Source: Rurimicrobium sp040387755 (GTDB lineage Bacteria; Bacteroidota; Bacteroidia; Chitinophagales; Chitinophagaceae). From it: a stretch of DNA of 64,000 nucleotides. Under the pieces are notes generated by a model. It saw only the letters and a list, made by a program, of their open reading frames with translations, searched no databases and was not told where the DNA came from. This document shows positions 45,080 to 53,511 of the stretch, one piece after another. A program made the translations under genes and the position numbers. The DNA is taken from contig JAZKDB010000002.1 in the NCBI GenBank assembly GCA_040387755.1, forward strand, positions 1,178,001 through 1,242,000, given 5' to 3'. How positions within the stretch are numbered: the stretch's first letter is position 1; every line of letters begins with the position of its first letter.

Positions 45080-46612
45080 CTATCTTTTCCTGCTTCTTCC
45101 ACCCAAACCCAGTGCCCCTAAAAGTGAGCGGGTAATGATACTGGCTGCAGTACGTCCTATTTGCCGAACCACAGAGTTATCCATAATTTTCTCCAGCATA
45201 CTGTCCTCCTCTTTCCCTTTGGGGGCTTCTTCAGCAGCTTTAGCTGTTTGTTCTGCGGCTTCCTGAATCTTTGCATTTAGTAATTCATAAGCACTGATGG
45301 AGTCTAATTCTTCACTATACTTCTTCACTAATCTCGATTGACCAACAATAGTATCAATTTCGCTTTCAGCAAGCACATCCATACGACTACGTGGTGCACA
45401 AAGCATCACATGTGCTAAAGGCGTAGGAATCCCTTTTTCATTGAGCATAGTAACAAAAGCCTCGCCGATACCCAATTGCGTAATCAAATCTTCTGTTTTA
45501 TAAAAATCAGTTTCGGGGTAATTCTCTGCTGTTTGCTTAATTACTTTTCTATCGGCTGCCGTAAAAGCACGTAAAGCATGTTGCACTTTTAGTCCTAATT
45601 GACCCAATACAGAAGCCGGAACATCCATAGGATTTTGGGTACAGAAAAAGATACCTACCCCTTTGGAACGGATAAGCTTGATAATCGTTTCAATCTGCTG
45701 CAATAATGCGTCACTTGCCTCCTGAAAAATTAAATGCGCTTCGTCTATAAACATCACTAAGCGAGGCTTATCCAAATCTCCGGACTCAGGGCAACTGGCA
45801 TATAGTTCTGCCAGCATTTGCAGCATAAATGTGGTAAATAATTTTGGTCGATCCTGTAATTCCGTTACACGTAAAATATTAATCATTCCACGGCCATCCG
45901 GTGCAATCCTCATCAGATCATCCACTTCAAAACTTTTTTCACCAAAGAAATTATCCGCACCTTGTTGTTGCAACTCGATGACTTTGCGTAAGATGGTTCC
46001 GGTAGAAGTTGTAGCAATTTTACCATACTCCTTTTCAATTGCCTCTTTGCCTTCATCGCTGACATATTGCAGCATTTTTATAAAATCCTTAAGGTCCAGC
46101 AAAGGCAATTTGTGGTCGTCACAATACTTAAAAATCATTGATACCAAGCCTGCCTGAGTATCATTGAGGTCAAGGATTTTACTCAACAAAACCGGACCAA
46201 ACTCGGTAACTGTTGCGCGCAACTGAATTCCTTTCTGTTTGCTGAGGGTCATCAGTTCAACGGGATAGGCAGCAGGAGCATAAGTCATTCCCAGCAATGC
46301 ATAACGTTCTGCAATTTTCGGATTTTCGGTACCCGCTGCAGCAATACCACTAAGATCACCTTTGATATCCAGCAATAATACCGGCACTGAATTATCACTC
46401 AGCACTTCGCTGATAACCTGTAAAGTCTTTGTTTTGCCTGTACCTGTTGCTCCTGCTATCAAGCCATGGCGATTCATAGAGCGAAGCGGCAGAAAAATAT
46501 CTGCACCTAACACTACTTTACCATCCAGCATAGCCATACCTATTTTTGGAGCATCGCCTTTGAAAGTATAGCCCTTTTGTATTGCCTCTAAAAATTGAGT
46601 TGTATCTGACAT
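45080..46612 (-). CDS. HerA-like helicase / DUF853 ATPase
   Basis: The 510-residue HerA/FtsK-superfamily ATPase has Walker A AGATGTGKT (Lys60) and Walker B RLVMFIDEAHLIF. It also has a sensor-like segment, GVGIFFCTQNPMDVP. These match the DUF853 group (YjgR-like). The C-terminus is Ala/Glu/Lys-rich and ends in a basic stretch (GLGGRSRKR). No nurA nuclease is adjacent, so a role in end resection cannot be assumed. It is the last gene of a bcp-CPBP-herA unit, 12 bases after the CPBP gene. Confidence 0.9.
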   Translation of the reverse strand: MSDTTQFLEAIQKGYTFKGDAPKIGMAMLDGKVVLGADIFLPLRSMNRHGLIAGATGTGKTKTLQVISEVLSDNSVPVLLLDIKGDLSGIAAAGTENPKIAERYALLGMTYAPAAYPVELMTLSKQKGIQLRATVTEFGPVLLSKILDLNDTQAGLVSMIFKYCDDHKLPLLDLKDFIKMLQYVSDEGKEAIEKEYGKIATTSTGTILRKVIELQQQGADNFFGEKSFEVDDLMRIAPDGRGMINILRVTELQDRPKLFTTFMLQMLAELYASCPESGDLDKPRLVMFIDEAHLIFQEASDALLQQIETIIKLIRSKGVGIFFCTQNPMDVPASVLGQLGLKVQHALRAFTAADRKVIKQTAENYPETDFYKTEDLITQLGIGEAFVTMLNEKGIPTPLAHVMLCAPRSRMDVLAESEIDTIVGQSRLVKKYSEELDSISAYELLNAKIQEAAEQTAKAAEEAPKGKEEDSMLEKIMDNSVVRQIGRTAASIITRSLLGALGLGGRSRKR

Positions 46613-46624
46613 AAAAGATTCTGA

Positions 46625-47566
46625 TTATAAATGTAAATAACCTGCCCTGCCCAGGAAAGCAAATAATTCCATCAGGTAGGCAATACCCAAATGAACAATT
46701 ATTCCGCCATAAATTGACTTTGTACGATAAGCAATGACACCCAATAATAGTCCGCCAAAAAAGGAACTGATGGTTTCACCTAATGGCTTACCAAAATGAA
46801 TGGTGATATAATAAACGCACATTGGAAGGATGGCTCTGTGCCCGAATTTTGTAGCGAAAGCCAATACAATAAAACCCCTGAAGAAAAACTCAGTGAACAC
46901 AAAATCGGAACCGTAGATTAGTAAATAGATGCCTGAATATAGAGCATACTTTTCATCCGAATCTGCAATGCCAATTTTTGTGTATCGTGGATAAGTATCC
47001 AGAAAATCCGGCTGAGTTCCTGCCCAAAACAACAAAGGAACCATCATAGAAAGCAGGATGAAATAAGGTCTAAAATCAACATCCTTTATTCTGAATCCAT
47101 AAAAATTTTGCTTTCCTCTGTCTGCAAAAAGCCAATAAACAAAACAAGGAATAATAAGGGTAAAAAAACCGCCGAGGTTATAGCCAATTTTATGATAGAA
47201 GGAATAAAGCTCATTAGGTATCTCTCCGAAAAGATAGCGGTAATATTCTATATCTGAACCCCGAATAGCAAACAATACAATAGCCAAAAAATTGAGTAGC
47301 CACCACCAGGGAGATTTCAAAAATTTCAAATCACGCTCAGCAATCCCCTGCAAAATAAATGCACCACTGAAAGCAATAGCATACATCTGGCAATAGCGAT
47401 AAATCTGCAGTCCCAGTTTTGGTTCATTTTCTATATAAGACTCGTAAAAATCGTTATGATAGGCCACCCTGATGAGCAAAGCACCTAATGAAGCACACAG
47501 GAAGAAACTCAACCAATTGAAATGCTCTTTATAATATTCACTAAGAATGGAAAATACTTTTTTCAA
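46625..47566 (-). CDS. CPBP-family intramembrane protease-like protein
   Basis: The 313-residue membrane protein has about eight hydrophobic helices. The C-terminal half has the CPBP/Rce1-like core: TEFFFRGF (Glu226, Arg230), IHFGKP (His257), and HLGIA (His292). The usual EExxxR motif has Thr225 in place of the first Glu, and the usual HxxxN has Ala296 in place of Asn. It may be a divergent or non-catalytic member. Some Bacteroidota relatives appear to share this pattern, which is recollection and not checked. It lies between bcp and the HerA-like gene in the same direction. Confidence 0.8.
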   Translation of the reverse strand: MKKVFSILSEYYKEHFNWLSFFLCASLGALLIRVAYHNDFYESYIENEPKLGLQIYRYCQMYAIAFSGAFILQGIAERDLKFLKSPWWWLLNFLAIVLFAIRGSDIEYYRYLFGEIPNELYSFYHKIGYNLGGFFTLIIPCFVYWLFADRGKQNFYGFRIKDVDFRPYFILLSMMVPLLFWAGTQPDFLDTYPRYTKIGIADSDEKYALYSGIYLLIYGSDFVFTEFFFRGFIVLAFATKFGHRAILPMCVYYITIHFGKPLGETISSFFGGLLLGVIAYRTKSIYGGIIVHLGIAYLMELFAFLGRAGYLHL

Positions 47567-47593
47567 AAGAAATAGTTTGAATTTGCCTATTGT

Positions 47594-48055
47594 TTATCCC
47601 CAAAATTCAAGAATCTGCTCGCTGTGGATTTTACTTTTTACCTTATCAATTATGTGGACAATCTTGCCTTTTTCATCAATGAGAAAAGTGGTTCGATGGG
47701 TACCAATGATTGTCTTTCCCATAAACTGCTTTTCACCCCACACTCCATAGTCTTCTACAATCGTCTTCTCGGTATCTGCAATAAGCGTAAAAGGCAAGCT
47801 GTATTTAGCTTCGAATTTCTTATGTTTCTTCTCCTCATCAACACTGACGCCCAACACTGTTATTCCATGTGCACCAAGTGCTGCAAAATTATCTCTAAGA
47901 TTACAGGCCTGGACCGTACAGGTAGGGGTATCATCCTTGGGATAAAAATAAAGGGCTACCTTTTGTCCTTTAAAATCCTTTAATGTTACAAAGTTGCCAT
48001 TCTGGTCCTTTGCTTTAAAATCAGGTGCTTTGTCTCCCACTTTTAGTTTCATCAA
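47594..48055 (-). CDS. bcp: Thiol peroxidase Bcp/PrxQ
   Basis: This peroxiredoxin reduces peroxides using thioredoxin. The 153-residue protein has the thioredoxin-like fold, with VALYFYPKDDTPTCTVQAC. The peroxidatic Cys46 and resolving Cys51 are in the standard PrxQ spacing. GVSVDEEKKHKKF and GTHRTTFLIDEKGKIVHI are also family features. Two successive Met codons start the frame, and either may be used. It heads a leftward operon with the CPBP and HerA-like genes and diverges from the flavin reductase gene. Confidence 0.95.
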   Translation of the reverse strand: MMKLKVGDKAPDFKAKDQNGNFVTLKDFKGQKVALYFYPKDDTPTCTVQACNLRDNFAALGAHGITVLGVSVDEEKKHKKFEAKYSLPFTLIADTEKTIVEDYGVWGEKQFMGKTIIGTHRTTFLIDEKGKIVHIIDKVKSKIHSEQILEFWG

Positions 48056-48106
48056 ACAATAAAATTTGTTGCAATATAATAAGAATGCGTGGATTAGATT
48101 TGAGCT

Positions 48107-48114
48107 TACATTTG
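48107..48114 (+). promoter_or_regulatory. -7 promoter element (TACATTTG)
   Basis: This is a TAnnTTTG match 27 bases upstream of the flavin reductase start. Confidence 0.5.
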
Positions 48115-48141
48115 TAATCCCTGAAAAATAATTTACAGATA

Positions 48142-49014
48142 ATGAGAATCGTACCGAGTGAAGTAAAAACAGCCGACTTACACGCTTATCTTTTGGGCTC
48201 AGTTTCGCCCCGACCTATATGTTTCGCCAGCACAATAGATAATGAGGGTCATATGAACCTATCCCCTTTCAGTTTCTTTAATGTATTTGGGAGCAAACCT
48301 CCGATTTTGATTTTTTCACCGGCACGCCGTGTCCGGGATAATACCATCAAACACACCTTGGAGAATGTATATGAAAATATGGAAGTTGTCATCAATATGG
48401 TCAACTACAGTATTGTCCAGCAAATGAGCCTGGCCAGTTGCGAATATCCCAAAGGTGTAAGTGAGTTTGAGAAAGCAGGATTTACCCCTGTAAAATCGGA
48501 TATGGTAAAACCTTTTCGTGTCAAAGAATCACCCGTAAGCCTGGAATGTAAGGTGATTCAGGTTATCGAGACAGGAAAGGAAGGAGGCGCGGGCAACCTG
48601 ATTATGTGTGAAGTATTGTGCATGCATATTGATGACAATGTGCTGGACGAAAACGGTAAAATAGACCCTCATAAAATAGACCTTGTAGCCCGGATGGGTG
48701 GTGATTATTATTGCCGCGCTTCGGGTGCAGCAGTATTTGAAGTGGCCAAACCAAACCTAAAGCTGGGCGTGGGTATCGACGCCTTACCAGATCATATCAA
48801 ACACAGTAAAATCCTCAACGGAAACCATCTGGGTATTTTGGGCAACTGCACCGAAATCCCAGTAACTTCCGAGATTGTGAATGATGGTCGACTGGAACAA
48901 ATCCTCAGCGATTTTTCGGACAGAACACAGCGCGTAAATGCCCTGCAGCATTATGCCAAGGACCTTCTAGACGAAAATGAAATTGATAGGGCCTGGCAGA
49001 TATTGTTGTTGTAA
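48142..49014 (+). CDS. Flavin reductase-like FMN-binding split-barrel protein
   Basis: This 290-residue protein has the flavin reductase-like split-barrel: LGSVSPRPICFASTIDNEG, NLSPFSFFNVFGSKPPILIF, then the flavin phosphate-contact region RRVRDNTIKHT. Proteins of this type bind FMN and use NAD(P)H or pass electrons to a partner. The C-terminal 90 residues extend beyond the core barrel (HSKILNGNHLGILGN). The gene is monocistronic with its own promoter element and is followed by a terminator about 100 bases downstream. The physiological substrate is unknown. Confidence 0.88.
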   Translation: MRIVPSEVKTADLHAYLLGSVSPRPICFASTIDNEGHMNLSPFSFFNVFGSKPPILIFSPARRVRDNTIKHTLENVYENMEVVINMVNYSIVQQMSLASCEYPKGVSEFEKAGFTPVKSDMVKPFRVKESPVSLECKVIQVIETGKEGGAGNLIMCEVLCMHIDDNVLDENGKIDPHKIDLVARMGGDYYCRASGAAVFEVAKPNLKLGVGIDALPDHIKHSKILNGNHLGILGNCTEIPVTSEIVNDGRLEQILSDFSDRTQRVNALQHYAKDLLDENEIDRAWQILLL

Positions 49015-49118
49015 TTTTTTGAAATCAGCACAATCAATTTCTATGAACATCCTTGGAGCCTGCACTGAGGAAATGAAGGCTTGCACCGTTAACGTAAGGG
49101 ATCTTCTTTAGGCTTTTC

Positions 49119-49147
49119 AAAAACCACACTTCTCCTTGTGGTTTTTT
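49119..49147 (+). terminator. Terminator after flavin reductase
   Basis: The arms AAAAACCACA and TGTGGTTTTT pair around a pyrimidine-rich loop, with a T-tract after. It lies about 105 bases beyond the stop codon. Confidence 0.8.
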
Positions 49148-49169
49148 CTTGAAATTATCCGTAACCGGT

Positions 49170-49201
49170 TTCCCCTCCTTGGAGGGGTCAGGGGTGGGTT
49201 T
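49170..49201. repeat. 32-bp inverted repeat, left arm, flanking nuclease gene
   Basis: This arm contains CCCCTCC-TT-GGAGGGG followed by GTCAGGGGTGGGTTT. Its reverse complement matches 49596-49627 at 31 of 32 positions. It ends 12 bases before the GTG start of the nuclease gene. Confidence 0.85.
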
Positions 49202-49213
49202 AATATAAAAAAC

Positions 49214-49609
49214 GTGAAACGAAAAATCATACCATACAACCCTTCACTTGTGCCATTAGCAAAACAGTTAAGGCAAAATATGACCTATGGTGAAGCATTA
49301 CTTTGGAAAGAGTTAAAACAAATGAAAATGATGGGTTTCGATTTTGACCGACAAAGACCAATCCTAAATTATATCGTTGATTTTTATTGTAAAGACTTAA
49401 TGCTAGCTATAGAAATTGACGGCGGAAGCCACAGCGATATGTTAGAAGCAGATGAAATAAGGCAAAAAGAATTAGAAAATGTTGGGGTAAGATTTTTACG
49501 TTTCAATGAACAATTTGTAAGAAATGATCTTATAAACGTCTTGTACAATATTCAAAATTGGATTGAAGAAAATGGCTTAAATATTGAAAGCCGCGAAACC
49601 CACCCCTAA
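49214..49609 (+). CDS. DUF559/Vsr-like endonuclease-domain protein
   Basis: This 131-residue protein is a single DUF559 domain, related to very-short-patch-repair-like nucleases. It has LRQNMTYGEALLWKELK, FDFDRQRPILNYIVDFYC, LAIEIDGGSHSD and GVRFLRFNEQFV. The Asp/Glu pattern D-F-Y-C...IEIDGG fits a PD-(D/E)xK-type core. I chose the GTG start giving V/MKRKIIPYNPSL, because upstream codons come from the repeat arm. Its stop codon lies inside the right repeat arm. The gene sits isolated in a repeat-rich stretch. The cellular role is unknown. Confidence 0.85.
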   Translation: MKRKIIPYNPSLVPLAKQLRQNMTYGEALLWKELKQMKMMGFDFDRQRPILNYIVDFYCKDLMLAIEIDGGSHSDMLEADEIRQKELENVGVRFLRFNEQFVRNDLINVLYNIQNWIEENGLNIESRETHP

Positions 49610-49627
49610 CCCCTCCAAGGAGGGGAA
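49596..49627. repeat. 32-bp inverted repeat, right arm, flanking nuclease gene
   Basis: This arm reads AAACCCACCCCTAACCCC then TCCAAGGAGGGGAA. It is the reverse complement of the left arm with one change (A for G). It overlaps the last codons of the nuclease gene, so the C-terminal residues THP are encoded by the repeat. Confidence 0.85.
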
Positions 49628-49700
49628 GCGCGCGATTTGATAAATTCCAAAAGCCAAGACATAGATTTATGGTTTTTTTCTTTCAGCTTTCCGCAATCAA

Positions 49701-49743
49701 TTTCCCCTCCCCACCCGTGCCGGTACGGACGGGGAGAGGGAAA
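49701..49743. repeat. REP-like palindromic element
   Basis: This is a GC-rich near-palindrome. TTTCCCCTCCCC pairs with GGGGAGAGGGAAA, with an inner CCCGT and ACGGG around GCCGGTACGG. It lies in the 324-base gap between the nuclease gene and ruvB. The rest of that gap holds a further GC-rich segment at 49821-49856 (TCCCTCATCCCTCGGGAC then AAGCTCCACGGAACTTG) and no gene. Confidence 0.65.
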
Positions 49744-49933
49744 CACGAGAGTTGATAAATCCCAAGGAACAAAACGCTTGAAGCTAAAAAGAAGAAATGA
49801 TAAGCCTTAAAGTGTGCAGATCCCTCATCCCTCGGGACAAGCTCCACGGAACTTGAAGAAAAGATAATTGATGACCTCAAAATTATCTTGCGCCTTTGCG
49901 TGAAACAAAAACAAATTACCTTTACCCTTTATT

Positions 49934-50959
49934 ATGGACAATCCAAATCTTCAAGCCAACAACAGCAATAACCCTGCCGACAAGGAATACGAAAACAGTA
50001 TCCGGCCGCAGAGTATTGAAGATTTTTCGGGTCAACCCCAATTGATTGAAAACCTACGCATTTTTGTCAAAGCGGCCAACCAGCGAGGCGAAGCGCTGGA
50101 TCACATTCTTTTTCATGGTCCTCCCGGTTTGGGTAAAACAACACTGTCGCGTATTGTAGCCAATGAATTGGGTGCGAATATCAAAGAAACTAGCGGCCCA
50201 GTGATAGAAAAACCAGGAGATTTGGCGGGCATTTTAATTGCTCTCGAGCCAAGGGACGTGTTGTTTATCGATGAAATTCATCGCCTGAGCACTGTCGTAG
50301 AAGAATATCTCTATGCTGCAATGGAAGATTTCCGCATTGACATTATGATTGACAGTGGTCCTGCTGCACGCTCTGTACAAATCAATTTAAATCCTTTTAC
50401 CCTTGTAGGTGCCACTACCCGTTCAGGCTTGCTTACAGCGCCTTTGCTTTCACGATTTGGTATCAAATCACGCCTTGATTACTACAATACAGACGTATTG
50501 CAAGGCATAATTTTGCGTTCGGCCCATTTATTGAATGTAAAAACAACTTCGGATGCTGCTATGGAAATCGCACGTCGCAGTCGTGGCACTCCACGTATTG
50601 CCAATGGACTTCTGCGCCGAATGCGCGATTTTGCTCAGGTTCTGGGCAATGGAGTGATTGATATGAGCATTGCAGAACATGGACTGCGCGCACTTAATGT
50701 AGATGCCAACGGATTAGACGAAATGGATAATCGAATATTAACTGCATTAATAGATAAATTCAAAGGCGGACCAACCGGCATTAGTAATATTGCCACTACA
50801 GTGGGTGAAGAATCCGGAACAATCGAGGAAGTTTATGAACCTTTCCTGATACAGGAGGGCTATATCGTGCGTACACCCCGAGGAAGAGAAGCTACAGAAA
50901 AGGCATACAAACACCTTAACAGAGGTGGCTGGCGTGGAGATGGAAATACTCTTTTCTAA
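49934..50959 (+). CDS. ruvB: Holliday junction branch migration helicase RuvB
   Basis: RuvB is the AAA+ motor of the RuvAB complex that drives branch migration at recombination intermediates. The 341-residue protein has Walker A GPPGLGKTT (62-70), Walker B FIDEIHRL, the sensor motifs VGATTRSGLL and SRFGIKSRLDYY, and arginine-rich RSRGTPRIANGLLRRMRDF. The C-terminal winged helix ends YIVRTPRGREATEKAYKHL. The acidic, Asn-rich first 20 residues are variable in the family. The gene stands alone and ends at a terminator; ruvA and ruvC are not in the window. Confidence 0.97.
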   Translation: MDNPNLQANNSNNPADKEYENSIRPQSIEDFSGQPQLIENLRIFVKAANQRGEALDHILFHGPPGLGKTTLSRIVANELGANIKETSGPVIEKPGDLAGILIALEPRDVLFIDEIHRLSTVVEEYLYAAMEDFRIDIMIDSGPAARSVQINLNPFTLVGATTRSGLLTAPLLSRFGIKSRLDYYNTDVLQGIILRSAHLLNVKTTSDAAMEIARRSRGTPRIANGLLRRMRDFAQVLGNGVIDMSIAEHGLRALNVDANGLDEMDNRILTALIDKFKGGPTGISNIATTVGEESGTIEEVYEPFLIQEGYIVRTPRGREATEKAYKHLNRGGWRGDGNTLF

Positions 50960-50966
50960 TAAAAGT

Positions 50967-51000
50967 CAGGCCCAATCGAATGAACAATTGAGCCTGTTTT
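50967..51000 (+). terminator. Terminator after ruvB
   Basis: The stem CAGGCCCAAT pairs with ATTGAGCCTG (one mismatch) and is followed by TTTT. Confidence 0.75.
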
Positions 51001-51153
51001 CAACTTTTAAAAAACCAGAAAGCCTAAAGCTATTTCCGAAATGGTGAACTCATCCAAGCCAAATAAAAGTAAGTCCTGAACAATCAACAAAATATATTGA
51101 TTTACGAAAACCGTTTTGGATTTGTCAAAACAGCCTTTAGATTAGCCTATAGT

Positions 51154-53100
51154 TTAAATCTTACTTCCTTTATCGCGCACTTCAATATCAGCACTACTCA
51201 ATCCCTGAGTACCCATCTGGTACACTCTGTCATATTCCCAATCTGTACTTTCATCATCATAGTGCTCAATATTGAAACCATTTCCGGTATTAATGCGGAT
51301 ATCATGCCATTCAAAATTCTGAATAGTTCTATCCAGTTTTACTTTGGCCCCAAGTGGCACCTCTACCACCACACTTACCTGTTGAAGGTGAAATTTATCC
51401 TTTTTACTGAGTGAAAAATACTTGCTCAAATGAAGAACAGAATCATTTTGAAACAATGAATATTGAATTGCTTCAGCCAGCCGGTTCGCCTGTTGAAATG
51501 TCTTTCCATTGGCCGATTTTACAACACGAACATGAAAAAGAGAGTCTTTACTCTGGAGCACCTTCACTTTAATATTTGCAGCATAAATACTATCTTCCAT
51601 TTTATTCATTTTTGGCCATGGTGAGCCAGAACGCCAATCTTCAATTAAATCCTCATCTTCAAAAGGATCCACAACTACCAGCAAAGTATTGCCCGAGGGT
51701 GTTATCAGGTTTGTAACAGAAGATTGTTTTGATTTTGAGTGAAAATGACTACCGATAAAACTGAATAAAGCGAAGAAACTTATCCAGCCCAAAACATGAA
51801 GAAATGTAAACGTATAGCCGACATATTTATTTCTGGTTTGTACACCTCTGACAGCGCGCACCAGCCACATCAACAATCCAACAACTGGAACACCTATAAA
51901 CAAAATCAATGTTGCCCAAAGAAGATAATGCTCGGTTTCATCCACCAAAATAAAATTAATAATCTGATGGCCTGTAAGCAACCATGTGGTAAGTCCCGCA
52001 AATCCCATCAACAATGAAAAAATGAGAATACCAATAATCCCAAAGACAAAAATCCTGGCTAGAATACCTACCGCATTGCTCACGCCGCTGGCAGATCGTC
52101 GGGCTGCAGTATTAGTCTGATTACCCATATTTTTTGCTGTTTGAGTAAAGTCACTTTGCATCATTTTTGCCTTTTCAGCTGCTCTTTTACCCGCATCCTT
52201 ACTCCATTGTTCGGCGCGGCCTTTCAGATTTTGCATTTCTTCATTTACGGTCTTTTTGATAGATTCCAAATCTACTTTTTCTCCACGCATCTGCAATTTT
52301 TCGGCAGCCGTATTGGCTTCGGGCAATACAGCCCAAAGCACAAAATAAATAACAAAGAGAGAGCCACCGAAACCTCTGAAAATAAAATCAGTAATGTCTT
52401 TGTCAAACCATGAATTGACAGAATTCCCCACAAAAAACAACAGAATCGGAGATAAAAAAATGATTCTTAATATCCACACATCGATGCTAAAATAGGCCGC
52501 CAGACCACTGGCAACTCCTCCTAGCTTCTTCTCTTCGGGATTACGAAACAAACGTCTTTTGTGCGTATCAAATGTATTCATCTCTTTCTCTGGCAAAACA
52601 GCCCATAATACCAGATAAACAACGAAGCCAAATCCGGCAAACAGACTAAATATCATAATTACCCTGAGAATAGAAACATCTATTCCAAGATAATCTGCTA
52701 ATCCTGCAGCCACACCACCTACTAACTGATTATTGCTGGCACGGTAGAGCCTCTTTTGCTCTGATGAGTTAGTTTGATTTCGTTCCGTTTTTTGCTGAGC
52801 AGTTGTTGACTCTGACCCTATTCCTGATTCCGATTCAGCAGCATGCAAATCTTCAGGATGACCAATACCAGACATGATTTCTTTCATATCCATATCCGTA
52901 ATACAGGTATTCCCCTTCTTTAACCTCTGTAGAAAAAGCTCTGCAATTCGGCTTTCTATATCGCTGATGATTTCATCCCTTCCTTCTTCATTTGCAAAAT
53001 ACTGACGAAGGCTTTGGATGTAATTGCGCAATAGTTCTGATGCAGATTCCTCGATTGGAATTATGCTGCCCTGAAAATTTATGTTAATGACTTTATTCAT
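51154..53100 (-). CDS. PspC-domain membrane protein (double PspC, stress response)
   Basis: The 648-residue protein has a cytoplasmic N-terminal domain of about 110 residues (LLRNYIQSLRQYFANEEGRDE). Two PspC domains follow: one at about 115-170 (LVGGVAAGLADYLGIDVSIL) and a second at about 180-265 (LGGVASGLAAYFSIDVWIL). Each has hydrophobic helices ending in VLWAVLPE. A helical linker, further transmembrane segments, and a C-terminal beta-rich domain complete the chain. PspC proteins act in envelope-stress sensing. It is encoded 35 bases after a PadR repressor gene, an arrangement common in Bacteroidota. Regulation by that PadR is inference, supported by the operator candidate upstream. Confidence 0.88.
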   Translation of the reverse strand: MNKVININFQGSIIPIEESASELLRNYIQSLRQYFANEEGRDEIISDIESRIAELFLQRLKKGNTCITDMDMKEIMSGIGHPEDLHAAESESGIGSESTTAQQKTERNQTNSSEQKRLYRASNNQLVGGVAAGLADYLGIDVSILRVIMIFSLFAGFGFVVYLVLWAVLPEKEMNTFDTHKRRLFRNPEEKKLGGVASGLAAYFSIDVWILRIIFLSPILLFFVGNSVNSWFDKDITDFIFRGFGGSLFVIYFVLWAVLPEANTAAEKLQMRGEKVDLESIKKTVNEEMQNLKGRAEQWSKDAGKRAAEKAKMMQSDFTQTAKNMGNQTNTAARRSASGVSNAVGILARIFVFGIIGILIFSLLMGFAGLTTWLLTGHQIINFILVDETEHYLLWATLILFIGVPVVGLLMWLVRAVRGVQTRNKYVGYTFTFLHVLGWISFFALFSFIGSHFHSKSKQSSVTNLITPSGNTLLVVVDPFEDEDLIEDWRSGSPWPKMNKMEDSIYAANIKVKVLQSKDSLFHVRVVKSANGKTFQQANRLAEAIQYSLFQNDSVLHLSKYFSLSKKDKFHLQQVSVVVEVPLGAKVKLDRTIQNFEWHDIRINTGNGFNIEHYDDESTDWEYDRVYQMGTQGLSSADIEVRDKGSKI

Positions 53101-53135
53101 AAATTGAGTTTTAAAATGATTGTTCGGTTCCGGAT

Positions 53136-53468
53136 TTAAGGTTTAAATTGAGTAAGAATACCAACAGCGCTCGTCAGCTCTTCCCAGGTACTTTCCAATT
53201 CTGCGTAAAACGCAAGACCCTTTTCGGTAAGGGAAAAATATTTCCTTGGCGGGCCGGAGTTACTTTCCACCCATCGATAGTTGAGCATTTCTGCATTTTT
53301 TAGTCTGGTTAGCAGAGGATATAATGTTCCTTCAAGAATCTGAAAATTAGCTCGCCTCATTTCTTCAATAATATCTGAAGGGTAAGATTCGCTGCGCTTG
53401 ATGATAGACAAAATACAAAACTCCAATATCCCTTTCCTCATTTGGCTTTGTGTATTATCAATATTCAT
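53136..53468 (-). CDS. PadR-family transcriptional regulator
   Basis: This 110-residue winged-helix repressor has MRKGILEFCILSIIKRSESY, the recognition region GTLYPLLTRLKNAEML, and the wing RKYFSLTEKG. The short length and absent long C-terminal helix domain match the PadR subfamily 2 type. It is the first gene of a two-gene operon with the PspC protein. A 25-base inverted repeat lies 44 bases upstream of its start, consistent with autoregulation. Confidence 0.93.
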   Translation of the reverse strand: MNIDNTQSQMRKGILEFCILSIIKRSESYPSDIIEEMRRANFQILEGTLYPLLTRLKNAEMLNYRWVESNSGPPRKYFSLTEKGLAFYAELESTWEELTSAVGILTQFKP

Positions 53469-53493
53469 AACCTGATTTATTTATGATTTAATG

Positions 53494-53501
53494 CAAAACT
53501 A
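53494..53501 (-). promoter_or_regulatory. -7 promoter element of padR-pspC (TAGTTTTG on minus strand)
   Basis: This is a TAnnTTTG match on the minus strand, 25 bases upstream of the PadR start. The inverted-repeat operator lies just upstream, in the spacer and -33 region. Confidence 0.5.
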
Positions 53502-53511
53502 AGTAATTATT

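Noticed and set aside
45080..46612. HerA-like ATPase considered as part of a HerA-nuclease or Sir2-HerA defence pair
   Set aside because: Its operon partners are a peroxiredoxin and a CPBP protein, and the sequence fits the DUF853/YjgR-like branch. No partner nuclease or Sir2 gene is present.
49136..49213. N-terminal extension of the DUF559 protein
   Set aside because: These codons translate the terminator and the inverted-repeat arm (PLLGGVRGG) and do not match the family, so the GTG at 49214 was chosen.
49683..49880. A 65-codon minus-strand frame in the repeat-rich gap before ruvB
   Set aside because: The peptide is a translation of the palindromic repeat (for example PVRTGTGGEG), a known kind of spurious frame.
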